Assembly (NCBI GenBank): GCA_947044365.1
Contig: OX345645.1
Coordinates: forward strand, 6,019,741-6,083,740
Length of the DNA: 64,000 nt
Direction: 5' to 3'
Source: Petrosia ficiformis
Lineage: Eukaryota > Porifera > Demospongiae > Haplosclerida > Petrosiidae
Shown here piece by piece: positions 47,701-56,661 of the stretch (position 1 is its first letter; each line of letters starts with the position of its first letter). The notes under the pieces were generated by a model that was not told where the DNA came from, did no database searches, and saw nothing but the letters and a program-made list of their open reading frames with translations. A program made the translations under genes and the position numbers.

Positions 47701-48042
47701 TTAATAATAATTAGCCATTTTGTAAAGACAGTACCTAAGTATTAGTCCACATAGATAACACATTTAGCTTATTGAAAAAGGAGTACAGTGAAACCCCTCT
47801 ATTGAGGACACCCCTGTATTAAGGACACTTACAGATGTCCCAAAATGTGCTTTATAATATAAATTCACCTCTGTAATCAGGACACTTATATTTGTCCCAA
47901 TGCTGTCCGCAATAGATGGGTTCCACTGTATTTCATCAAAATTACTGTTTCCCAAACGACTGACTATCTAATCCACATTCAGATACTCACCTGGTTTGGG
48001 TCTGGGGATGGGTTTAGGGGGTGGTGGTCGCCGATTAGACAT
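30991..48042 (-). CDS. OSTF1: Osteoclast-stimulating factor 1 homologue (SH3 plus ankyrin adaptor)
   Basis: Nine coding exons on the minus strand, in transcript order: 48042-47991, 38914-38868, 38381-38331, 37829-37766, 36351-36298, 35212-35105, 33679-33630, 32373-32199 and 31031-30991. All borders are GT-AG and phases agree, giving 213 residues (human OSTF1 has about 214). Order: proline-rich start [19 protein letters not shown]3 domain (about residues 19-75, with [34 protein letters not shown] and GLIPSNY); ankyrin repeats ([43 protein letters not shown]); acidic tail [15 protein letters not shown]1 is a cytoplasmic signalling adaptor; the SH3 domain binds proline-rich partners and the ankyrin repeats mediate other contacts. 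Introns, especially the 9-kb first intron, are filled with repeats and nested genes. Confidence 0.95.
31111..31326. mobile_element. MITE family B, full length (216 bp)
   Basis: It starts tacagtatatgtcaataaaa and ends tattgacatatactgta; the inverted repeats extend about 35 bp inward through gtcaccatacagta and tactgtatggtgac. Ends and flanks fit a TA target site. Other copies: 41394-41609, 45953-46167, and partial or fused copies at 44022-44335 and 46168-46390. Confidence 0.8.
31915..32067. mobile_element. Palindromic MITE family D, copy 2
   Basis: Reverse orientation relative to 23145-23297 and the same length. It begins tatagtatgctaacaggtcc and ends gatctgttagcatactata. It lies in the last OSTF1 intron, close to the exon at 32199. 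Confidence 0.75.
32680..32900. mobile_element. MITE family J copy
   Basis: Shares cagagtttttgataagtttt at the left and an inverted counterpart (ggaaaactcaga) at the right with 36422-36654. Internal ctcaacaatggttagtgtgt and aagaagctctttgg are common to the family. Further pieces lie at about 34610-34680 and 34972-35080. Confidence 0.6.
33151..33535 (+). mobile_element. MITE family A, diverged copy
   Basis: Left end agtatgcctatgattgctt; right part with acaacgcatactt, then aacaatcatagagat. It lies in an OSTF1 intron. Confidence 0.65.
34020..34980. repeat. Large inverted repeat with a palindromic core
   Basis: Arms at about 34020-34275 and 34727-34980 are inverted copies of each other; both strands therefore carry the same short reading frame with TSTNEAA and HLTVH. 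Within the left side, 34198-34366 is itself a near-palindrome centred at about 34282 (ctcgccttcggctcg). Between the arms is a tRNA-like SINE segment (about 34440-34600: ggcttagtggttagagc and gattgagttc). Another partial copy lies at 45760-45845. Confidence 0.7.
35290..36130 (-). mobile_element. MITE family A copy, reverse, interrupted
   Basis: 35318-35630 carries the family in reverse (cgagtatgcgtt-like, ttaaggaagttacgtcat). The other end reappears at 36075-36125 (caaagcagtcatagggata). Between them is unrelated sequence, including part of MITE family C (about 36000-36075) and a short duplicated motif (gcttggcagtaagtgtcact) at 35758 and 35839. Confidence 0.55.
36422..36654. mobile_element. MITE family J
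   Basis: Ends acatcagtgtttttgata and attaaaaacactgatgtac form an imperfect inverted repeat of about 18 bp. Internal sequence is shared with 32680-32900. It lies upstream of OSTF1 exon 5, outside the exon. Confidence 0.65.
36645..37190. repeat. TACATG-rich minisatellite in an OSTF1 intron
   Basis: Units of roughly 50-70 bp combine acatgtacatgtacatacac with tattacatgtacataatact and variable tails. Being built from a self-complementary hexamer, it produces long false reading frames on both strands (for example YMYMYM and HVHVHV runs), which I discard. Confidence 0.9.
37289..37713 (-). mobile_element. MITE family A, complete (425 bp)
   Basis: Both ends carry the 16-bp terminal repeat ATCCCTATGATTGCTT in perfect inverted orientation. 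Internal landmarks, in reverse: gcgttgtatacgtagttaag and gggggctcggtcaatta. It lies in the intron between OSTF1 exons 4 and 5. Confidence 0.85.
38163..38291 (-). mobile_element. tRNA-derived SINE, copy 1
   Basis: On the minus strand: a tRNA-like head with A box tagctcagttggtagagc and B box gggttcgaatccc; then ttgcctcaggtg-type inverted repeats framing a short loop; then a (tttc)n tail. The ends of the head do not pair as an acceptor stem, so it is not a working tRNA gene. Confidence 0.8.
38445..38865. repeat. Second TACATG-rich minisatellite in OSTF1
   Basis: Alternating blocks of acatgtacatgtacaacac, taatacatacatg and atcacaaatacatgtac between OSTF1 exons 2 and 3. Overlapping frames here are artefacts of the repeat. 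Confidence 0.9.
39108..39265 (-). mobile_element. tRNA-derived SINE, copy 2
   Basis: Same structure as 38163-38291 (gctcagttggtaagagc, gggttcaaatccc, cacctgaggca inverted pair), with a longer tail of about ten T and (tttc)n on the minus strand. It lies in OSTF1 intron 1. Confidence 0.8.
39540..40732 (+). pseudogene. Broken relative of the 41908-42600 gene
   Basis: Matching pieces in order: [18 protein letters not shown], then FDQ and SNITLD; a one-base frameshift near 39800; CLIVFAIA and [18 protein letters not shown], then [13 protein letters not shown]; after which a 503-bp transposon (40017-40519) interrupts the gene. Beyond it come [28 protein letters not shown] and a C-terminus ending ESKEGKK. 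An acidic stretch ([14 protein letters not shown]) near the start is absent from the intact copy. AATAAA at 40843-40848 remains. It lies antisense inside OSTF1 intron 1. Confidence 0.8.
40017..40519 (+). mobile_element. pogo/Tigger-like element, internally deleted, keeping a CENP-B-type HTH
   Basis: The 503-bp element has ends CAGTGCAACATC and GAGTTGCACTG, with agtaagtaccc conserved further in; it is flanked by TA at 40015-40016 and 40520-40521, as in Tc1/mariner-pogo elements. Inside, 40244-40414 encodes a 56-residue peptide with [18 protein letters not shown], then [18 protein letters not shown]: a CENP-B/Tigger N-terminal helix-turn-helix. The DDE catalytic part is missing, so it cannot move on its own. 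It interrupts the pseudogene at 39540-40732. Confidence 0.88.
40915..41339 (+). mobile_element. MITE family A, complete (425 bp)
   Basis: Both ends carry the 16-bp terminal repeat: atccctatgattgctt at the left and aagcaatcatagggat at the right. It is the same length as 37289-37713, in opposite orientation. Confidence 0.88.
41394..41609. mobile_element. MITE family B, full length
   Basis: 216 bp, from tacagtatatgtcaata to tattgacatatgctgta, reverse orientation relative to 31111-31326. AT-rich (TA)n and (TG)n sequence follows to 41700. Confidence 0.8.
41908..42600 (+). CDS. Unrecognised 230-residue protein nested in OSTF1 intron 1
   Basis: An intact single-exon frame on the strand opposite OSTF1. 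I do not recognise the family. No membrane segment or signal peptide is obvious. Visible features: [20 protein letters not shown]; a glycine/alanine segment ([18 protein letters not shown]) in the middle; [46 protein letters not shown] and [14 protein letters not shown]; and an Asn/Thr-rich C-terminus ending WITNNY. Conservation with the broken copy at 39540-40732 across the whole length shows it is a real gene family. A poly(A) signal (AATAAA, 42716-42721) follows. It could have an upstream exon: the ATG is the first of the frame but homology to the relative is weak before residue 40. Confidence 0.7.
   Translation: MAQWEYNIFAERWNGHGYTYNPVNKEMRFGPYVVDIALVPQLILNDLEQTALAGINKILHHVPELQLTVPINPINKTFDQTDLNGMNSNVTIDGSFGSVGAVSCLIAFAVAKINQAQVMASGYHLDNEVTSYAASVNVIQAMTAPPLNGNTVDFYVMGGEVGQNTNPQNDDLTMDYSSYYPFFRACADQQVVFGGHKFPANPNGTTTANAAITTDQQQNPVINLWITNNY
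43140..44022 (-). pseudogene. hAT transposase C-terminal fragment
   Basis: Minus-strand frame of about 290 residues (stop-free upstream to about 44022) ending in the hAT dimerisation region: [20 protein letters not shown], then [15 protein letters not shown] and [15 protein letters not shown]. An acidic repeat ([15 protein letters not shown]) lies in the middle. The N-terminal part with the BED finger and first catalytic residues is missing; the frame stops where MITE family B sequence begins at 44022. After the hATC domain the frame runs into AT repeats. It resembles ZBED-type hAT proteins and is dead. Confidence 0.85.
44022..44335. mobile_element. Fused partial copies of MITE family B
   Basis: Two head-to-tail partial copies joined at tgacatatactgtag (about 44180), the first lacking its left end. 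The left junction cuts the hAT transposase frame. Confidence 0.75.
44660..44905 (-). mobile_element. MITE family A, truncated copy, with TA microsatellite
   Basis: Begins ctatgattgctttcccatag, then a (TA)n run (44696-44732), then gcgagtatgcgttgtacatg and ggggggctcggtcaatta; it stops near 44905. Confidence 0.65.
45355..45600 (+). repeat. Three roughly 95-bp direct repeats
   Basis: Each has a variant of ttgyttcaggggaaacccag followed by a short pyrimidine-rich segment, actagyta-like sequence and TACATG-rich filler. They are the only such repeats in the window. Confidence 0.7.
45953..46390. mobile_element. MITE family B, full copy plus fused partial copies
   Basis: A 215-bp full copy (45953-46167) runs directly into a short right-end piece (to about 46230) and then another near-complete body to 46390, each joined at the terminal atactgta sequence. 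Confidence 0.75.
46970..47200 (+). mobile_element. MITE family C copy
   Basis: Left end cttgacattattaagtttac; right part with agtactatagtactactt. Very similar to 27630-27790 and, inverted, to 50802-51055. Confidence 0.65.
47312..47703. mobile_element. hAT-like MITE in OSTF1 intron 1
   Basis: Ends TAGGGCTGGAATGAAT and GATCCGTTCTAGCCTTA form an imperfect inverted repeat, flanked by ataataac and ataataat (7 of 8 identical). It carries pairs of atccgg/ccggat-type segments. Confidence 0.7.
47786..47928. mobile_element. pogo-type MITE, 143 bp
   Basis: Starts CAGTGAAACCCCTCTATTG and ends CAATAGATGGGTTCCACTG (near-perfect 19-bp inverted repeat with single-base shifts), with TA on both sides. It lies about 60 bp from OSTF1 exon 1, on the intron side. 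Confidence 0.85.
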
Positions 48043-48339
48043 ATTCTGTACATTACAAAAAAAAAAACATTTGATATTACGAATGAATAAATGAATTTAG
48101 TTCAGGTACATGTTGCAGCATGTTCTCAAGGCCACAGTCCTGTAATACCACCTGTATAGCTTACATGAACAGCTGGCAAACATTCTCATGCAAAGATGCT
48201 AATATGTTTTAGATCTAGGTTACAAGATATCAATGCACTTGGCACAAGATTTGCTACATCTTGGTACCAATCTTGAAGCCATCATGTCTCTGTTTGGAGG
48301 TCCTAATACTGTAGAATCATTCCCAGAATGTCTAAATGC

Positions 48340-48420
48340 AAATCCTCAACCCTAAACCCTAGACCCCAAACTCTAGACCCTAGACCCTAACCCCTAGATC
48401 CTAGACATTTTGGGATTAGA
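48340..48420. repeat. Telomere-like CCCTAA/CCCTAG tract
   Basis: A short degenerate run of ccctaaacc and ccctagacc variants (about ten units) between OSTF1 exon 1 and the GC-rich region. Interstitial, imperfect. Confidence 0.7.
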
Positions 48421-48954
48421 CATTCTGAGAAGCACCCCTACTGTATATAATGACCCTAAAAGGTAACAGATTAGCCCTACACTACTCCTTGTCGTAAAGG
48501 GGAGTACAGGGCTGGTAGCTGAGTATAACAACTCTTAAAGGGGAGAGGAGACGACTAACAGCTACAGCTAAGTACATAATTGGCTTGTCACATTTAACAT
48601 AAAGACAATAAAATGAGCAAGAAAACGTAAACACGTCATACTTCGCTTCTCCATAGGTGGATTTAGAAAAGAGCCTACACCTATATCTACCTTATGAACT
48701 GGCAACAATAAACACTGTCCCAAAAAGCTCTACAAACTATAGATTATCTGGGTATATATATATATATAACTTAAACTTCCAGGAAATGTGGTGTTATACA
48801 CGTTATTACATTATAAATTATACAACATAACTATTATATATACATTATATATACATTCTGAAGAAGAATGACAACTCACTTAAATCCAAGCTCTTGTGTT
48901 CATTCAAAGTTTGTTTTCATAATCACGAGCTCACGTGACACTTCTCCACCCCTA

Positions 48955-49035
48955 ATTATCTCGACTCCGCCTTCCCTGACCCTGCCCCAGCCCCGACCCC
49001 GGCCCCGACCCCGGCCCCGCTAGCGTGGTGATTCG
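48955..49035. promoter_or_regulatory. GC-rich candidate promoter between divergent OSTF1 and NLR 1
   Basis: The only strongly GC-rich stretch in the window, with ccccgaccccgg repeats and several CpGs. It sits between the starts of the minus-strand OSTF1 and the plus-strand NLR. A donor-like sequence (tgtttg|gtatgt, about 49090) and an acceptor before the NLR start codon (cag at 49891-49893) suggest an untranslated leader exon from this point. Inferred. Confidence 0.4.
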
Positions 49036-49906
49036 GCGAGGCTACGACACTGCAAAAAGAAGGCTCACATAAAACTTGGTCACTTGTTTGGTATGTTTTC
49101 TACTTTTATTATTTATACAAGTAGATATATCATATATGTGATTATACAACTAATAATGTATTATAGGAACCATGCAACAGCTGAAATATACATGCATCGT
49201 TGTATGCAATGATGAGCTGTATAAATATTTTTGTTTAGTGTATATATATTTTACATTTGTGTTAGAATAGCTACTAATATAATTATACTAATTGTGTGTG
49301 TGTGTGTGTGTCAGTGAGATTCTTTACTCAACATGTAACGTTTTAACATACTTAGGATTCTATCTTACTCTCCTAGAGAAGCACCATTATATAGAGACAT
49401 AAATGATCTTTGCATAAAAATATGTACATGTTTTAAAGTTCAATATTCTGTAGGTCACCATAGTTAAACTTGATCACATGATCCAAGGAATTTTATTGGA
49501 CTATAATGAGAGCCAAACATAGGCACCTAATAAGATAATTTAAATTGTACCACTTCAGGATTGAGAAATACATTTGGTAAAAAGTTTCAATTTAGTCTAC
49601 CTCTTTTATGTGTGGTGTACAAAGATACCATTATTCATAGGATGTTGTTTTTACTGCCAAGCACAACAGAACTCATACATGTTGTATTGTAATTTGTACT
49701 GATAATTAAAGTGAGCCAAAGATGACATGACAACCTCACTTTACACCCTTTGTATCATATACACCCATTTTTAGAGAGATGTGTGATATAATATTTTAGT
49801 GTATAATAATTATTATACCACTGGTAAGATGAGTATATAATAATAAATTGCGATTCAGATACTGTAATCATAGGACTTTTTATTTCGATACAGATATATA
49901 TTCATA

Positions 49907-52900
49907 ATGATTGATCTCATACAATGGAGAGTTTGTATTGGAATGTGGTGTGGTCATATGAAGTCTGTCAAGAGGAAATGTAGACTCAATAATAACATGC
50001 AAAGTCATCCAGGTGTACAGTGGATCAAAGATTATCACTGGGAGAATGAAACTCTTGGAATGTGTACATACATGTATATTCTTACTAGTGTGTGGTTGTA
50101 TACACTAACTGTGTGTATATTTCTACTACTGATACTCTCTGGTGATGTGGAATCCAATCCTGGACCTGTGGGTTAGTTATTAATATGTACAATACTACAC
50201 ACACATGTATATAACCTACTATACAACTTCATGTACTTGCAGTATAATCACTTGCTCTATCATATCTGCTATAACCAATAATAGAACTTACTTCCGGCAA
50301 AGCAGTAATTCTGCTCAATGAGTGTGGTTTCAACTTTAACAGCAATTGGAGTTGGTTAACAAGTATCTTGAATGTTCCAATAGAGATAAAAGAAAAGATG
50401 AGAGCCATAATAAAGGAAGATGGAGCATATGAATATGCAATCGAAATAGCATTGGATTGGTGGATTAAGAACACATCAGAAGCATCATGGAAAGTGTTAA
50501 TATCATCAGTAGACAGGTGTGGAGGGAAAGATACTGCAGATGCAATGAAGAAAAAACTAAGCGAAGAAGGTAATTTTAAAATGAACTAATTGGTTAGCAC
50601 AGTTCCAAGGAATAGTAGAAATTGGTTGTTATGACTGCAATCCAATAATGCAATTTCAATTATCCTTATACTGTCCAATAGATGTACAAAGAACCAGAAT
50701 AAATTAATTATAGGTTTTGAAACCTTTTTTGTGCATCTAATATGAGATTAAGACATGATAATTGATTACAATTGGTACAATTATGTTATCATGCAGTATA
50801 GTACCTGACATCATTAAGTTTACATACTATAATGGGAGCTACACTTTAATAAGGTGATAGTTAACTGTCCTTCTAAGTAGTACTATAGTATTGTAATCAT
50901 AGTAATGTGTGAATTCCCTTTACATTTGTATGTGATAGCACAGTACTAAGGTGTAATACTGTGTAGTACATTCAAAGTACAGTGTACTTCACTCACAAAG
51001 TACACTATAGTCAATGGAAATATAGTGATAGATTGTAAACATGTAATGTCAGGTATTGTACATGTAATAACAGCCTGTGTGACTAATAATTAAATTATAA
51101 TTTGCATCCTTGCAACTGTACTAACCAATGCATTTATTATTACACTGTAAACACTAATGGCTATTTTAACCCATCTTTGGTTACAACAGTTTCAATATTA
51201 ATAATATGCTCCTGAGACTACATTTATATCTATATTAACTAGTATGTAAATTACATTACGTAATACAGAAAGCCGCAGTAATTTATACAAAGGATATTAT
51301 TTGTTATTATAAGTACAAATTTGTTTACATGTAGTAATTATTCTGAAAGTAACCAACATTAATTTTGTTGTTTCACAGGTGTCAGAATAGGTACAATTAT
51401 AATACACGACAGTTACGATTATAATACTATGCTGTATACATTGTATTGAAGTTTTTGTTATATAATATGCTTCATTATGACATGTACCTTATATAATAGT
51501 CTTAAAACAAATACTTGTAAACATTGCATAGCAGAAAGAACAAACCAGCATTGAGCAAAATATATTATAATTATACTGAAATTCCTGTAACCAACTGAAG
51601 ATAAAAATTTTTACTCCTTATAAATATTGTATGGCAATTCAAATACATTTGTTGCACTCTCTATAGATGACTCATGTACACTGGTATCATATGAATCACA
51701 TCGGTTAACTCCTTTAACCATATTGAAGAAACATTTGTCTGAAATACTTGATGTTGTGGGTGACCCAAATAGACTTGCTAATGATTTGTGGAGTGTTGAT
51801 CTAATATCTAATATTGTTAAAGATAATATCATATCTACTCCTAATGTTCCTCGTTATGAGAAGGCCAGTAAATTACTAAATGAAGTTTACAGATCTCTTA
51901 TGGTCAACAAAAATCCAGAGACACTCATTTCTTTGTGTAAAGTGTTAATAAATCAGAGCAATTTAGTGATGTCAACAATATGTAAAACTATGTTGAAAGA
52001 GTTAGGTAAGCCAATAATTATTTTTCCTGTTACGATAACAATTCAAAACTTTATACTAAATTCTAATACATTAATTCACACAGGTGTTGATGATGTCTAA
52101 TCATCTGAAGTCGTTTCTGATACCGACAGATTTATTAGAGAATTACGTGATCGATACCTTCAGGAACCGGTAGTACATAATGACTTGTTAGACCGACGTA
52201 TTGGTGGAGACAAGTTTGGACAATTAGGACTCATTAAGGGACATGGAGGATGTCTTTCTGCATCAGAAGGGAAATTAGATAATATAATGAATGTATCTAA
52301 AAAAATAGACGTAGAAGATGTACTGAAACATAATGATGATAATAGTCCAATCAAAGTAGTAGTTGATGGTCCTCCAGGTGTAGGAAAAACTACACTTTGT
52401 AAAAAGCTGTGTAACATGTGGGCTAAGAATGAACTGAAGAAATGTTGTTTTGATCATGTCTTCCTTCTTCCTCTCAGAGATGACAGAGTAACTTCAGCTG
52501 AAGGTATATATGATCTTGTTTCTTTATTTCATAGTGATAAAGTGATTTGTGAAGCTGTTAGTCAACAGATCAAGAAGACAAATGGTAAATGTTTGTTACT
52601 AATATTTGATGGATGGGATGAGTTTGAGGAAAGAAACAAAGACAGATCTTTTATACTGGATATTATTAGAGGAAAACACCCACTAAGGTGTAACATAATG
52701 GTAACTTCACGTACATATGCTTCAGCAAATCTTCTTGAAATACAAACTGTTGATCGTCATATTGAAGTATTAGGTTTTGAGAAGAGTGAGATTATCTCGT
52801 ATATCAAGAAAGAGCTGACCGAAGAGAAATCTGAACAATTGGTAATGGAATTGGTGATAAGGGAAGATGTCCTATCAATATGTTATATACCATTTCTTTG

Positions 52901-55145
52901 TTCCATGTTAGTGAGAGTTTATCACATGTTTGACTATACTCTACCAAACACTCTGACTGAATTGTATCAAAAGTTCATTATTTATGCTATGAAAAGATCA
53001 ACAAACAGACCAGGATTTAATCCAAGAAGAATAGAATCACTTGACAATTTACAGGAAGATCAGAAGGCATTTGATGAACTTTGTTATTGTGCTTATGTGA
53101 ACCTTCAGAAAACAAGTACTAATTTCACTGAAGATCAGATACAGTCCTACAAGTGTAAACACTTTGGATTAATGAACTTCTACACAATAGCAGACACTAC
53201 TCAATATCAGTTTATTCATCTAACCATTCAGGAGTTCCTAGCAGCATGGTGGATATCTCAACAAAATGACCAGAAAAAGCTGTTTGGAGAACATTTCCAG
53301 GATATTCAATTTCGTATGACACTAAAATTTGTGGCAGGTCTGACTGGACTTAAAGATGACAGCTATCAAGAGTATTTCAGTAAAGAGGTGGACTTACAGT
53401 GTGTAAGGAAACCATTGTTTGGTTTTGAATCTCATCAGTGTTCTCTGTTTCATCAGAGTCCACAGATGCTTCAGAAATGTATTTCTGAAGGAGAACTGAA
53501 TGAAGAATATCCTCTTCATGAACGGTATGATACAGATACTATACAACTGTTTCATCTAATTTATGAATCACAAAACAAAAAATTGTGTCAGATATTTGCT
53601 TCATCCATCAAAAACCCCTCTCTCTGTGTAGATAGAGTGATATCATCACAATTTGATTTACTATGCTTGTCCTTTTTTCTGAAGAACTCGAAAAAAACAT
53701 GGAATTATCTCCACCTTGGAAATATTGACAAGCATATGATATTTGACAATAACAATGATTGTTACATAATGAAAGCTGGCTATTGGAGTATCACATCCGT
53801 AATCAAAATTCACCAATCATCATTATGTAAGTACCTTCAAGAGAGTTATATTAGTATTTTTAACCCGTCTGATGTCACACATCTTCTCTCGATGTTCACA
53901 GACCTGTTTAAATTGCCTCATCTAAATATTCTGCATGTTGCATTTAGTCTGTTTAGCAATAAATCAGAAAATTATGATGGTAAGGAAATACTGGAGAAGG
54001 TAATTTCTACAAATCATAATATTAAGGAATTGTTCATTTCTTTTTACAATATACCTCAATGTAGCACATTAATAAACAGTATTTTTGCCGGAGTAAAAAG
54101 AAATAATACAATCCATTTTTTTTCACTATCATACAATCCAAGTGTAAATATTAATAGTACTATCTCGTCGTTACAAGTTGAGGAACTATTGAAAAACAAC
54201 CAAACCTTACAAGCTGTTAAACTGAATATACCTATTAAAGGAATACTCCCATCTCTATGTATTGCATCAGGTAATGAATCTCTTACAGCACTGAATATCA
54301 GTAGAGATACAGTACATGATATGATGACATATCCAGCAGAGAACACAGAAACTTTGTCATCTGGATTAGAAAATGTTGGAAGAAATATTTCTAACTTGAA
54401 AAGTCTATCCCTATATAAACCATTGATGCCATTCATTATCTATTTAGATTCTAATCCTTTTCTACAACAACTGGATATAGTACTAGAGAGAGAAGAAAGT
54501 CTTGGTGAACTATTTAACATTCTTTCCAGCAACACAACTATCATAGCTCTTAGAATAAAATACTATGGCTTGTTTCATGATGAAGTGGGAAAATCTTTTG
54601 AAATGATGCTATCATCAAATCAAACTCTACAATGTCTGGAGATCCAACAGCTTGTGTTGCCTGTTAAATATCTGACTGTGGGACTGAGAGAGAACAGCAC
54701 ATTACAAGAACTAGATATATACTTTACACTCTCGGAAAATGTTAAAGAATTCTTTGAAGCTAGTAATAATCTAAAATCATTGGCAGTGTCATTTATCAAA
54801 TCTGAATTATGGAAGCATTCAGATGAGACATTTATGTCATGGTATGATGAAGAGATAATTCCACAAGTTACAAATATGTTGAAAAGAAATGAAGATGTGA
54901 TGTTTCTGAAAGTTGACTTCTTTTACCGTCTAAGCAATAGAGTTACAGTTAAAGATGACTGGATACCAATGGTACATCAATTCTGGGAAGCTGTGTTACT
55001 CCATCCATCATTATGTTATATATATGTTCATATTTCAAACCAACTTATGAGAGACGTACTTAATGGTAAGAAAAAGACACTGATTACTCAACGTGAAGAA
55101 AAGAATCTTGGTCCACCTCCACTAGTAGAAACAATGAACATATAA
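49907..55145 (+). CDS. NLR immune receptor 1: 2A-like leader, Death, death-fold, NACHT, LRR-like
   Basis: Exons 49907-50171, 50285-50569, 51667-52005 and 52084-55145, all joined in phase 1. Exon 1: 88 residues with a basic patch (KSVKRK), a hydrophobic segment (about 62-78) and DVESNPGP (80-87). Exon 2: Death domain (ALDWWIKNTSEASWKVLISS). Exon 3: helical domain (LSEILDVVGDPNRLAND, then YEKASKLLNEV) resembling CARD-type death folds. Exon 4, numbered from its first ATG (52185): Walker A GPPGVGKTT (62-70), Walker B LLLIFDGWDEF (137-147), sensor MVTSRTYA, winged-helix FIHLTIQEFLAA (343-354), then leucine-rich repeats to residue 986. Family role: cytosolic sensing of microbial or danger signals. 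Odd: in-frame TAA at 52098-52100 just inside exon 4; using AG at 52109-52110 would skip it in frame. Ten residues before the P-loop are missing relative to NLR 2. It is either broken or spliced differently. Confidence 0.85.
50802..51055. mobile_element. MITE family C, full length, in an NLR 1 intron
   Basis: 254 bp; tacctgacatcattaagttt at the left and tgtaatgtcaggta at the right form the inverted ends. It is the best complete copy of this family here. Confidence 0.75.
51379..51390 (+). other. Possible 12-base micro-exon in NLR 1
   Basis: Between a good acceptor (tgtttcacag) and donor (gtacaa) lie 12 bases that would add four residues in the same phase 1 as all other exons. It occupies the place where NLR 2 has two linker exons. 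Speculative. Confidence 0.25.
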
Positions 55146-56168
55146 TAATTTTACTGATCTTTCACAGAGCTAAGCAATAGTTATAATTGTAACTGTATGA
55201 CAACTTCATACATAATTATAACTTAGTTTACGCTTAATTCCGTTACATTATGAAAGAATGCCTTAATCATAAAACTACTGTTAGTTATAGGTATATATTA
55301 CATGTATATAGTAATTTGTAGTAATACTACATTATTAATTCACATTGTTAAAGAAAAAAAACACTGATTGGCTATACATAAGCACAGTTTGTAGTTCTTA
55401 GCTATATATGCTAGTATAAAAAGGTTGGAGAACATGTGCTATGCATTCTATCAGTGATTAGATGCTCTTCAATTTACAAATTCTTTCTTGAGCCTCTGGT
55501 TCACCTGTTTATACATCATTAGACTAGTACATGAATTATCATGAATATCAGAAATCAGTCTAGCCACAAAAAACGTTCTCAACCAACTTTCAACTTTTTA
55601 TAAACAAGAAATTCAAGTTACTTTCTCTTTTGCATCTCATTTATTTAATTGTTGCAATTGCAACCTATCCTTAAGCTACAGCGGCGAGGCCATGCACCAA
55701 AGGTGCTTCATTCAGTTCCTCATCTTGTTCATGATATCATCACTCTTTCAGTATCTCATTTTGAGATATTGAGTTCCATATTCCTTCACATATTGCAAAT
55801 AGAATAAGAAATGATGTGCTTCTTTGATTGATTAATGAACTCTATGGTGTATGCCCGTAGATTTAAAACATAACCCCATCATGTATGACTCATAAAGGGT
55901 GGATATTTGTACAACAGGAAGTGTATACTTTGGTTGTGTATTACAAATATAAAACTGCCTCACACCTATCATGACATCTTGAAGTGCAGGACAATAACAC
56001 ATGGCTCATGGCTGTTATACGAATATTTACTCTGTTCATTAAAAAATTGTGAAGTTAATGTAATATTATATATAATATGTAGAAAGCAATTTAACATTTT
56101 AAAAATGTGACTTACTACTATAATATATGCTACTAGTGGTAACAAGACATATATACAGATAAAAAAGT

Positions 56169-56661
56169 ATCCCTATGTATCATTGCTTGGTGTCCGTAAT
56201 CTCGGCTGACTTTATCAAGCCTATTATAGTTATTATTTGGATTACCTACTATCCTTACCTTTCAAAGGATCTGGTAGAACTTTAGAAATATATTTCAGGT
56301 CGAATAGATTGCTATTAGTTCCAGTTTCTACGTATCAGCTTTCTTTTCTTTCTTCCTGCTGCAAGCGCGCGTTCTATTCGAGCCGCGCCGTCATTAATGA
56401 CCGAGCCCCCGGGGATGACGCGACTTCCCCAACTACGTATACAACGCTTACTCGCGCAAGTGGACACTATAGTATGTTCAGGTTGAGTTGACCCCAAATA
56501 GCATATACAGATTGCAAAAACTACAGTAGCTAAAAAGTTTCTGTTTTTTGCATATATATCAGCTTTCTGGAGCGGATCATTGCTTAAAAAATCATGTCTC
56601 AAGCTAGTAAAGTTTAGATAGTAAAGTATGTTCAAACCCGTGAGAAAGCAATCATAGGGAT
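56169..56661 (+). mobile_element. MITE family A copy
   Basis: Left end atccctatgtatcattgctt (with a small insertion) and right end aagcaatcatagggat. The internal ttgaccgag equivalent is changed to aatgaccgagcccccgggg. It carries an extra segment near 56470-56630 compared with the 425-bp copies. Confidence 0.75.

Noticed and set aside
55907..56110. Small frame between the NLR genes
   Set aside because: No recognisable similarity, no clear splice or promoter context, and a length expected by chance in AT-rich DNA.
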